Shown one piece after another: positions 16,848 to 26,642 of a stretch of 34,609 nt of DNA; positions within the stretch are counted from its first letter, which is position 1; every line of letters starts with the position of its first letter. Both the position numbers and the translations under genes were made by a program. This DNA is from Oscillospiraceae bacterium (lineage in GTDB: Bacteria > Bacillota > Clostridia > Oscillospirales > Acutalibacteraceae), in contig SVPD01000023.1 in assembly GCA_015066045.1 (NCBI GenBank), positions 1 through 34,609 on the forward strand, in the 5' to 3' direction. Under the pieces are notes generated by a model that was not told the origin of the DNA, did no database searches, and was given only the letters and a program-made list of their open reading frames with translations.

Positions 16848-17189
16848 TTAAAGTATGATGCCGCAGGTCATGGCGGCGGTGTCTACATCGGTTACGAGAA
16901 TGCTTCTGCCGTCGGCATCCTTTCTGATACCGCCGTTTCCGTCAGCTGAAAGCGTGTTAAAGCCGCAGACGGGGGCTTCACCGGAATAGGTGATTTTTAC
17001 GTAGCCGCTGAGAAGTACGCTTGCATTGTAGTTGTTTACGTCGGTGCATACGCCGATAAAGCAGTCACCGTCACCGGCTGCCTTTACTGTGAAGCTTTCT
17101 GCCATAGCTACGGTTTTTCCCTTTTCCACGTACTGCATTGCTGCTAAAGTGACTTCCTTTCTGTCGAAGCCGTCGAGATAATTATTCAT
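16848..17189 (-). CDS. Probable phage capsid decoration (cement) protein
   Basis: 113 residues, between the protease and the major capsid gene, the usual place for a head decoration protein. The pattern is beta-rich with GDGDCFIGVCTDVN, VLLSGYVKITYSG, GFNTLSADGNGG and a terminal CGIIL, which is like small trimeric cement proteins of the DUF2190 kind; I rate that similarity as suggestive. The ATG at 17189 has AAGGAGG overlapping the stop codon of the preceding gene, so translation is probably coupled. The product would sit on the outside of the capsid. Confidence 0.65.
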   Translation of the reverse strand: MNNYLDGFDRKEVTLAAMQYVEKGKTVAMAESFTVKAAGDGDCFIGVCTDVNNYNASVLLSGYVKITYSGEAPVCGFNTLSADGNGGIRKDADGRSILVTDVDTAAMTCGIIL

Positions 17190-17201
17190 TTTATTTCCTC
17201 C

Positions 17202-18140
17202 TTAGATTCTGAAATCCGAATTATCACTGTCAGATGTTTCTTTTACGGGTGCGAGCTGGGGCGATAAGGGGATGCGTCCGTTTGCCTGCGCTCTGAGAGA
17301 GTGACACAGGTCCTTTACCTCTCTTATGTCCATGCTTTTGCAGCCCTTTATAAATGCCGAAATATTTACGTCGGGCATAATGATGAGAGCGTATTTTCTG
17401 ATTTCCGCCGTCAGCTGCTCACGGTAGGCTTTTCCCTCTGAGGCAAGGCTTTCCAGAGAGCTTATGTGTGCCTTAAGGCTCTCCATTTCCTCTGCCGTGA
17501 TGAGAGTGTCCTCACTGAGGCTTTTAAATTTTTCTATGGTCATGGTTATTTTTTCTTCCTTTCCTGTGAAAGACTTAGTGACGCCTGCGTTTCTTTGGGC
17601 CGGTACTGCCACGAAGGACCATTCGTAGGCATCGGTGGGACTTTTGAGAATACCGTGGCAAAGCTTTCCGGCATAGGATTTACCCTTTGTATGCTCGCAG
17701 AGATGCTTTTTCATATCCTTGCCGCAAAGGGAGCATATACACTCACTCATGGCGCAGCCTATGCTGACCTCTTTTTTTATGCCGCCCTCTATCTCCTTTA
17801 TGAGAGAAGCGTTTTCCTCTGTGCGCAGCATATAGGCTCTGGCCTTGAGAGCCGTGTAGTTTTCACCGCAGGAGGTTTTTTCGGTCTGCGATTTTTCGAT
17901 ATAGGTTCTGAAAATTCTGGCTCTCTGGTCTCTGGAGCTCATGCTGTGGTCTGAAATGCCCGTCTTTCCCACGAAAAGCTCACCGAGAGTGACCAAAGCC
18001 TCTGTGCTGAAGCGCTCGAAATCTCTGTCTACCTCATTGTCGCAGAGGGTTACGGTAAAAATGTAAATATCCTCGGAGCTAAGGGGAGAACGTGTATGCC
18101 TGTTAATGAGCTCCAGCTCCTTTTCAGCTTTCATATTCAT
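17202..18140 (-). CDS. HK97-type prohead protease with a Cys/His insertion and a scaffold-like coiled-coil end
   Basis: 312 residues. Head maturation protease: the N-terminal core shows DNEVDRDFERFS, the His in GISDHSMS and the Ser in KKEVSIGC, followed by YEWSFVAVPAQRNAG, the strand-and-PA pattern of HK97-family proteases. Between the Ser and that strand lies a Cys/His cluster (CICSLCGKDMKKHLCEH) that could bind zinc. The last ~110 residues are charged and helical (EKFKSLSEDTLITAEEMESL), like a fused scaffolding domain. The start is the ATG at 18140, 8 bases after GGAGG (18153-18149); an upstream GTG at 18149 overlaps that site and is not chosen. It overlaps the portal gene by 17 bp. Confidence 0.8.
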   Translation of the reverse strand: MNMKAEKELELINRHTRSPLSSEDIYIFTVTLCDNEVDRDFERFSTEALVTLGELFVGKTGISDHSMSSRDQRARIFRTYIEKSQTEKTSCGENYTALKARAYMLRTEENASLIKEIEGGIKKEVSIGCAMSECICSLCGKDMKKHLCEHTKGKSYAGKLCHGILKSPTDAYEWSFVAVPAQRNAGVTKSFTGKEEKITMTIEKFKSLSEDTLITAEEMESLKAHISSLESLASEGKAYREQLTAEIRKYALIIMPDVNISAFIKGCKSMDIREVKDLCHSLRAQANGRIPLSPQLAPVKETSDSDNSDFRI

Positions 18141-19290
18141 CCTTTTCACCTCCTATTTCACGGTAAATTTTTTCGCTTTGTGCCCTGTAAAGGTCACTTT
18201 GTGCCATAAGAGTGATATCCTGCAGCGTAAGGTCGTCCCATTCCACGGTGAAGCCGCTGTCATAGCCGTGCAGGCTGAGGAAGGTGCGGCATATACGCCT
18301 TATCACGGGAGTAATTTCTCTGCGGTAGGCGTCTATTTCGCTGGTGAGGAGGTCTGCCTGCTGGCTGCTCATTCTTTCGCTCGTGGACCAGTTAAGTCCG
18401 AGAAGAAAGGGCGGAATACCAAGCTTTGCCACTATCTGCTCTAAAAGCTGCCTGACGGGAATTTCACTGTCCAGAATCTGATTGTCGGCACCTATAGCCT
18501 TTATGCTCACATCGCCTACGGCTACGAAGTCCTTTACGGGACCGCCGCTTTTCATGGTGTTGCTCCATTCTCGTGCCACCTGCATAGCTCTTTCCTGAGC
18601 GAAGGCCTTGTCCACCGAGTCATTCTGCGGCTTATAGGTCACGGAAAAGCGGAGGTTTCCCACTCTTTCCCAGTTGAGGCCTATGGTGTTGAAAATCTTT
18701 AAAAGCACGTCGCTTACGAAGGGAAGACCTTTCAGCACCGAGGTACCGTAGATTTTTCCCGGCTCAGGATTGTGGACAGACAGTAGGATAAGCTCGGGGT
18801 ATCTGACCGGAGCGAAGCGGCCCGCAGAGGTCTCAGCGTTTATTACTATGTCCAGAGGCGACCTGCCATGGCTGAGATAAACACTGTCCAGAGAGCTGTT
18901 AAAAAGATGGGTGACCGTAGACGAGTCGGTTATCATCTCACCTACGGCAGTACCCACGGTCAGAAGCTGGTCGAAAAAGGTGGTGATAAAGGCGTGTATT
19001 CCCTGTCTTGTCCCGCCCACATTCACTGTGTCAAGAAAAAAGGAAAGCTCCTTTTCTGCCTGAGCATCCTCGCATACTACTCTGAAATCGCCCAAAAGGC
19101 GTACAAGCTTGCTTATGGCCGCATCTATTACGGGCACGGCCTCACGCAGTCCCATGTAAAGGCGGGTATCTGCAGGTGCCTGAGGCATATAAGACGAAAG
19201 CGAGGAAAAGGGATGAGAGCTGCTGCCTGTCTGGGGCACTGCCATAACCTCCCGTGCTGCGGAGTGTTTTTTGCGTTTTCCTAATGCCAA
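18124..19290 (-). CDS. Phage portal protein
   Basis: 388 residues. Forms the dodecameric DNA gate at one capsid vertex. Recognised from the segment order: DAAISKLVRLLGDFRV near the N-terminus (wing/stem entry), the YPELILLSVHNPEPGKIYGTS region with downstream LKGLPFVSDVLLKIFNTIGL, and PPFLLGLNWSTSERMSSQQA with ITPVIRRICRTFL (stem and crown). The length is near the lower end for the family. The start codon is TTG at 19290, placed by AAAGGAG about 7 bases upstream; there is no ATG that keeps the conserved N-terminus. Its position between terminase and protease is canonical. Confidence 0.85.
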   Translation of the reverse strand: MALGKRKKHSAAREVMAVPQTGSSSHPFSSLSSYMPQAPADTRLYMGLREAVPVIDAAISKLVRLLGDFRVVCEDAQAEKELSFFLDTVNVGGTRQGIHAFITTFFDQLLTVGTAVGEMITDSSTVTHLFNSSLDSVYLSHGRSPLDIVINAETSAGRFAPVRYPELILLSVHNPEPGKIYGTSVLKGLPFVSDVLLKIFNTIGLNWERVGNLRFSVTYKPQNDSVDKAFAQERAMQVAREWSNTMKSGGPVKDFVAVGDVSIKAIGADNQILDSEIPVRQLLEQIVAKLGIPPFLLGLNWSTSERMSSQQADLLTSEIDAYRREITPVIRRICRTFLSLHGYDSGFTVEWDDLTLQDITLMAQSDLYRAQSEKIYREIGGEKDEYES

Positions 19291-19345
19291 AATATTCTCC
19301 TTTCCTTTATCCCTGCCGAGTGGGAGTCAGCAGGGATAAATTATT

Positions 19346-20620
19346 TCATTCTCTTGCCGCAGCGAGAGCGAAAAAGCCCTCACCTTCACCGTCGGCAAGT
19401 ACGGTAGAGACAAAATATCGGATGTCGTCCATAGCGTGGTCGTTTTCTTTTTTCGGTGTGTCTGCGGTCGTGCTTTCTGCCCATCTGTAGAGGGAAAATT
19501 CCTTTATTGAGGCCGTGCACACCGGTGAGATAACTATCCTTCCTTCACGGAAGGCACTGTGGACCTTTCTTATGCCCGAAAGCACATCGTTTTTTGCGGG
19601 GATAACCCTGTATTTGCCCTTGCGTCTGATGCATTCGGCGAAGGAGGCGGCAGAGGGATCGATGACTATGCCTTCGATTTTTCTCTCTCCGGCCAGAAGA
19701 CAGAGCTTTTCGTAGTATTCCTCGTCGGTCAGCTGCCTGCCCTCGGCACGTGAGGAGTAATAGTATTCGTCGAAGCGGTACCATTTTCCCCCGTGCAGTC
19801 CCCATAGCCCCATGGAGGTAGGGTTTACCGTGCCGTAGTCACAGGAAATGTAATGCTTTTCAAATCTGCTTACGGGAGGCAGTCGGGTGTATTTCCCCTG
19901 AGCCGCATCGCCGTAAATCAGTCCGTCCGCCGCCACCCATCTGCCTAAAACGAAGCGCTCGTAAAAGGCTCCGCTGTAAAGCCTTTCATAACGCCTTATG
20001 ACCTTGGGTGAAAGAGAGGGGTTGTCCTGCATAAGGAAGTGGAGATAAAGACAGTTTTTTTCGTCGGCCTTTTTTATCCATTCCTCGTAAAACCAATGCT
20101 TCGGATTTTCGGGGTTGCAGTTAAACCAGAATTTTGAGCCGCTGAGTGAGCATCTGGCCAGAGCCTGCTCCACGAAGGAGCGTGGCATAAGAGCCACCTC
20201 ATCCAGAAGAACGCCGCCTAAGGTCATGCCCTGGATGAGAGAGGCGGAGCTTTCGTCTCTGCCTCCGAAAAGATAAAAACTGTTTGTACGGTCCTTAAAG
20301 GTGATTTCTATGAGATTCTGACTTACCTTCTCTCTGCACACAAAACCGGTATCCGTCAGCAGGGGCAGAAGAGGACGTATCACGTTCCGCCTCAGGGAGG
20401 CTATGGTCTTGCCGCAAAGTGCAAAGGAGGCACCGTCAAAGCTATAAAAGGACCAGATTATAAAGGAGAGAGACATACATGTGGTTTTTCCGCTTCTTAC
20501 GGCTCCGTCGCAGATAAGTCCGTCCAGGCTGCAGTAAGGAGAGGACTTATGCCACCAGGAGAGTGCCGTAAGCTGCTTTTTTGAAAATGAGATCATGCCG
20601 GTATTATTCATTTTTTTCAT
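19346..20620 (-). CDS. Phage terminase large subunit
   Basis: 424 residues. Two-domain packaging motor: the N-terminal ATPase has Walker A GAVRSGKT (residues 39-46) and Walker B GGVLLDE (Asp140, Glu141), with the coupling motif near WFNCNPEN. The C-terminal RNase H-like nuclease has its metal-binding acids in SCDYGTVNP (Asp261), IVIDPSAAS (Asp321) and DHAMDDIRY (Asp398/399). All catalytic residues are present and the length is normal, so the enzyme looks functional. The type resembles PBSX/Terminase_6. The ATG at 20620 overlaps the end of the small-subunit gene by 17 bp and has no clear ribosome binding site, which suggests coupled translation. A 55-bp gap follows before the portal gene. Confidence 0.92.
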   Translation of the reverse strand: MKKMNNTGMISFSKKQLTALSWWHKSSPYCSLDGLICDGAVRSGKTTCMSLSFIIWSFYSFDGASFALCGKTIASLRRNVIRPLLPLLTDTGFVCREKVSQNLIEITFKDRTNSFYLFGGRDESSASLIQGMTLGGVLLDEVALMPRSFVEQALARCSLSGSKFWFNCNPENPKHWFYEEWIKKADEKNCLYLHFLMQDNPSLSPKVIRRYERLYSGAFYERFVLGRWVAADGLIYGDAAQGKYTRLPPVSRFEKHYISCDYGTVNPTSMGLWGLHGGKWYRFDEYYYSSRAEGRQLTDEEYYEKLCLLAGERKIEGIVIDPSAASFAECIRRKGKYRVIPAKNDVLSGIRKVHSAFREGRIVISPVCTASIKEFSLYRWAESTTADTPKKENDHAMDDIRYFVSTVLADGEGEGFFALAAARE

Positions 20621-21080
20621 CTCTGAGTGCGGCGGCGCCTTTTTCTATGGCACTGAAAAGTGTGGCTGCAGAGTCTGCTTCTTCCTCGCAGGCTAACTGC
20701 TGCAGATGCTCCAGAGCTTTGAGACGGTCGAAAAATCTGATTTCTATGTCTCCGCCCTTTTTTCTTTTTATATCGGAAATGTTATAAAGGTCCATCTGAC
20801 GCAGCTGCTCGTCGGTTATCTCCTCTTTAAAAAGTAGACTAACCGCATCGGCATAGCAGCCGAAGGCCAGACGGTAATAGCCCGATATAATGTCCTTCTG
20901 AGAGGCTCTCTTTTCTCTGTCGTTTTTTTCGATTTCTGCCTGTACCTCTTTTTTTCTCAGCAGTCGCAGAGCGCTTTTTTCGGGAAAGATATATCCCGCC
21001 TTCGCCGCTGCTTCTCCCGCATTTCTCGAAATACAGTAATAGGTACAGAAAAGCTTTTCCTTGGATGAAACTGTGCTGAT
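20604..21080 (-). CDS. Phage terminase small subunit, start codon uncertain
   Basis: DNA-recognition subunit of the packaging motor, about 158 residues. The frame reads KEKLFCTYYCISRNAGEAAAKAGY then KSALRLLRKKEVQAEI: the helix-turn-helix start typical of Terminase_2 proteins, followed by a coiled coil and an oligomerisation region. The frame is open from a TGA at 21117-21119 but holds no ATG, GTG or TTG until the Met at 20795, well inside the conserved part. AAAGGGG at 21095-21089 stands exactly 8 bases before an in-frame ATC at 21080-21078, so I place a tentative non-canonical start there; a mutated start codon or remote coupling are alternatives. It is followed by terL with a 17-bp overlap. 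Confidence 0.7.
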   Translation of the reverse strand: MSTVSSKEKLFCTYYCISRNAGEAAAKAGYIFPEKSALRLLRKKEVQAEIEKNDREKRASQKDIISGYYRLAFGCYADAVSLLFKEEITDEQLRQMDLYNISDIKRKKGGDIEIRFFDRLKALEHLQQLACEEEADSAATLFSAIEKGAAALRDEKNE

Positions 21081-21140
21081 ACTGATTACCCCTTTCGTAA
21101 GTAAGATTTTTGTCTCTCACCTATACACGGAAAACTGCCG

Positions 21141-21164
21141 TTTTTTGCGTGGTTTACGCAAAAA
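21141..21164. terminator. Bidirectional hairpin upstream of the phage head operon
   Basis: TTTTTTGCGT-GGTT-TACGCAAAAA: an 8-9 bp stem with T and A flanks. It lies between the terminase small subunit and the divergent peptide gene. It could terminate transcripts from either side or attenuate entry into the phage operon. I found no convincing minus-strand promoter in 21081-21240. Confidence 0.6.
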
Positions 21165-21238
21165 TGCCCCTGAATTTGAAGAAATTTTTTTAAAACAATT
21201 AAAATTTTTATATAAAAGAGTATATTTTGAACGGATTA

Positions 21239-21267
21239 TTGACATTGCAAATACAGTGTAGTATAAT
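21239..21267 (+). promoter_or_regulatory. Perfect consensus sigma-A promoter of the 31-residue peptide gene
   Basis: TTGACA (21239-21244), 17-bp spacer, TATAAT (21262-21267): exact consensus in both hexamers and spacing. Confidence 0.92.
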
Positions 21268-21312
21268 AAAACCACCTTAGAAATGAGGCAATAACAGAAA
21301 GGAGAAAATAAA

Positions 21313-21408
21313 ATGGAAGCATTAGTTCAGTGGGTTATGGACAACTGGGGCAAGATCATTTCTTTCCTTGAGAAGCTTTTCGATGTAATCGCAGAAGCAG
21401 CAGAATAA
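21313..21408 (+). CDS. 31-residue amphipathic helical peptide
   Basis: Translation: M-E-A-L-V-Q-W-V-M-D, N-W-G-K-I-I-S-F-L-E, K-L-F-D-V-I-A-E-A-A, E. All expression signals are present: exact consensus promoter at 21239-21267, AAAGGAG at 21298-21304 with 8-base spacing, ATG at 21313, TAA at 21406, and a terminator at 21465-21492. The peptide should be one amphipathic helix with two Trp on the hydrophobic side and net charge about -4; there is no signal peptide. Residues 17-26 (SFLEKLFDVI) resemble FVEKLFNAI inside the secreted protein at 2697-3713 and the tails of the esterase and adhesin here. It stands divergent to the phage head operon and just upstream of a repeat array. Candidate surface-active or membrane-binding peptide; function unknown. 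Confidence 0.8.
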   Translation: MEALVQWVMDNWGKIISFLEKLFDVIAEAAE

Positions 21409-21440
21409 TTAAAGTTTTTTGCGCAGAAAGCTTTAGTTGA

Positions 21441-21463
21441 TTTTAAAATTTGAAATTTTAAAA
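21441..21463. repeat. Perfect AT-only palindrome after the peptide gene
   Basis: TTTTAAAATTT-G-AAATTTTAAAA: 11-bp arms around one base, between the peptide stop codon and its terminator. In RNA it would be a weak hairpin shielding the 3' end. Confidence 0.7.
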
Positions 21464-21464
21464 T

Positions 21465-21492
21465 TAAGAGGCCACCACAGTGTGGCTTCTTT
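21465..21492 (+). terminator. Intrinsic terminator of the 31-residue peptide gene
   Basis: AGAGGCCAC pairs with GTGGCTTCT (one G-T pair), then seven more T. Confidence 0.85.
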
Positions 21493-21682
21493 TTTTACTT
21501 TTCAGTCGATAGAAAAAAAGAATCAGTCCGCCGGATCGTTTATCTGACTCAGCGGACTGTTGCTTTTTATATATCATTATAAATACAGAAAATAAAATAC
21601 TGATTTGGTTGAAAACTTTGGTGGGAAAGATTAAAAACTGGGCAAAGAAAAACAAAAATTAGTTTCAACTACGGCAGTTCAT

Positions 21683-23187
21683 TATCTCCGCCAAGCCTGC
21701 GCAGGCGGCCACCGAGGGAAGTATTTCCCGAGGCAAAAGGGCGCTTTGTTTACTTTGGCGCTCGAATGTGCCAAAGTAAAAGCCATAGCGGCTTGAGCGT
21801 TAAGAGCTTAAAAGTTTTAAAGAACTTATCCGTTTTTATGCTTCGGATAAAATTTATATAGTTGTTGCTTCGCAGACCTACTTTTGTTACGACAAAAGTA
21901 GGCAAAATCATTTTTTTGGTGGAAACAATCCGAACGAAGAAAAGTAACGGAGAAAGGTTTTTACTTTGAATTTATCATTCTACCTCAATCTGCCGTTTAC
22001 ATAAAAACAACCTCACTACTCTACCGTTATTTTCAGTTCTATGTACTGCCTTACAGAAAGAGAGAGCGTACAGAGTGCTTTTTAGAAAGAAAGAGTAAGG
22101 AAATCGCTGCGCATTCCCTCCCCGCACAGATATTTCGTCTAATGTATGCTTTTTACCCCTTAAGCACCTACGCTCCGACAGTCGCTTCCCGCTCTGTGTT
22201 CCTTTCAGAAAGGTTTTACGGTAAGGTTCGTGACTTTCCTTTTTAACCCGAAGCCTTACTCATTGTCTGCACACCTGCCAGGTGTGCCCCACTCTGGCTC
22301 TTACTGTTATGAGGTACTGAAAGAGTGTTTATGCGAAACAGTGGTTTTGAACGGGGCAAAGCAAAACAAAAATTATTAATATGGTATTGACTCCTTATCT
22401 CCGCCAAGCCTGCGAAGGCGGCCACCGAGGGAAGTATTTCCCGAGGCGAAAGGGCGCTTTGTTTACTTTGGCGCTCGAATGAGCCAAAGTAAAAGCCATA
22501 GCGGCTTGAGCGTTGAAAACCTAAAGGTTTTCTCTGCGGAGGAAAGCGAATACTGTGACTTTATTGTTTTATCTTTAACGGTGACTGCTTTGGTGACGAA
22601 ATCTATGTATCGGTTATCCGCTTTTATGCTTAGGATAATTTATATGTACCATTGCTTCGCAGAGTGACTTTTGTGCTTGGCAAAAGTCACCAAAACCGCT
22701 TTTTTGTCGGAAACAATCCGAACGAAGAAAAGTAACGGAGTAAGGTTTTGTTCATTTTTAACTGTTTTGCCTTAATCAGCCGTTAAGCAAATAAAAAACT
22801 TCTACTCTACCGTTATTTTCAGTTCTATACTTAGCCTTACAGAAAGAGTGAGCGTACAGAGTGCTTTTTAGAAAGAAAGAGTAAGTAAATCGCTGCCGCA
22901 TTCCCTCCCCGAACAGATATTTCGTCTAATGTATGCTTTTACCCCTTAAGCACCTACACCCCGACAGTCGCTTCTTGCTCGATGTGCTTTTCAGAAAGGT
23001 TTTACGGAAAGGTTCTTAAAATGTGCCTTCGACGATTGGCGCCCGAATGTGCCAAAGTAAAAGCCATAGCGGCTTGAGCGTTAAGAACTTATATGTTTCA
23101 ATAAACTTATTTGTTTTTATGCTTCGGAAAAAATATATGAAGTATTGCTTCGCAGACCTGCTTTTGTTTCGACAAAAGCAACGTAAC
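21683..23187 (+). repeat. Dispersed noncoding repeat array, copies E, F and partial G (+ orientation, ~713-bp period)
   Basis: The longest gene-free part of the window. TATCTCCGCCAAGCCTGCG occurs at 21683 and 22396 (713 bp apart). AAGTAAAAGCCATAGCGGCT follows in each unit and recurs in a third, shortened unit near 23055. Order in a full unit: TATCTCCGCC module, ACTTTGGC...GCCAAAGT hairpin, AAGCCATAGCGGCTTGAGCG, a TTGCTTCGCAGA element, a CTTTTG...CAAAAG hairpin, GGAAACAATCCGAACGAAGA, CTACCGTTATTTTCAGTTCT, CAGATATTTCGTCTAATGTA, CCGACAGTCGCTTC, TTTTTAACCCGAAGCC and GGCTCTTACTGTTATGAGGT. The units differ by scattered substitutions, so they are older than the C/D pair. No coding capacity is visible. 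Bases 21493-21682 are AT-rich with no gene. Confidence 0.85.
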
Positions 23188-23222
23188 GTTTATGAGATAT
23201 TTATAATAATAGTGCATTTTCC

Positions 23223-23252
23223 TTGACAAAAGCCTTGCTTTTTTAGTAAAAT
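23223..23252 (+). promoter_or_regulatory. Sigma-A promoter of lacZ
   Basis: TTGACA (23223-23228), 18-bp spacer, TAAAAT (23247-23252). Confidence 0.75.
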
Positions 23253-23260
23253 AAGAATAG

Positions 23261-26443
<3,183 letters not shown>

Positions 26444-26492
26444 TAATAAAAACTTATAAGTCAGTTTTTTACCCTTTACGCACTGCAGCTAT

Positions 26493-26568
26493 GCGGGGGG
26501 CCAAGTGACCGCATGCGGTCAGCCGAGGCGAAGCCTCGGCACTCTGTATACAGAGCTTGGCCCCCCGC
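26493..26568. repeat. 76-bp cloverleaf: 13-bp outer stem enclosing three perfect hairpins
   Basis: Outer arms GCGGGGGGCCAAG (26493-26505) and CTTGGCCCCCCGC (26556-26568). Inside, almost without spare bases: TGACCGCATGCGGTCA (26506-26521), GCCGAGGC-GAA-GCCTCGGC (26522-26540) and CTCTGTATACAGAG (26542-26555). All four stems are perfect. The element is far more GC-rich than its surroundings and lies after lacZ, before the bidirectional terminator. It is not a tRNA: there is no anticodon arm or CCA end. Possible roles: mobile palindromic element, cruciform-forming protein site or transcript end structure. Confidence 0.85.
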
Positions 26569-26594
26569 TTTCTGTTTCCGCTCTCTAACTGAAA

Positions 26595-26628
26595 AAAAGC
26601 CACTGTATCAGCTGACACAGTGGCTTTT
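26595..26628. terminator. Bidirectional terminator between lacZ and the secreted LCAT-like gene
   Basis: Perfect 12-bp stem AAAAGCCACTGT / ACAGTGGCTTTT with a 10-base loop. It serves the convergent genes on both sides. Confidence 0.9.
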
Positions 26629-26642
26629 ACTTATATTAGTTT

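Noticed and set aside
20839-21120. 93-codon minus-strand frame starting with GTG at 21120
   Set aside because: It overlaps the terminase small subunit in another frame and its composition is not protein-like. The neighbouring frame gives a recognisable helix-turn-helix and coiled coil.
14550-21210. attL/attR pair around the phage head operon (ATATAAAAATT near 14561 and near 21210)
   Set aside because: The shared string is 11 bases, only A and T, and in inverted orientation; it gives no evidence of site-specific integration.
21683-23187. CRISPR array as an explanation for the repeat arrays
   Set aside because: Units are about 700-790 bp, with no short constant repeats separated by unique 30-40 bp spacers and no cas genes.
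26493-26568. tRNA gene, suggested by 76 bases and a cloverleaf fold
   Set aside because: The acceptor stem would be 13 bp, the arms are perfect palindromes with almost no loops, and there is no anticodon loop or TTCGA arm.
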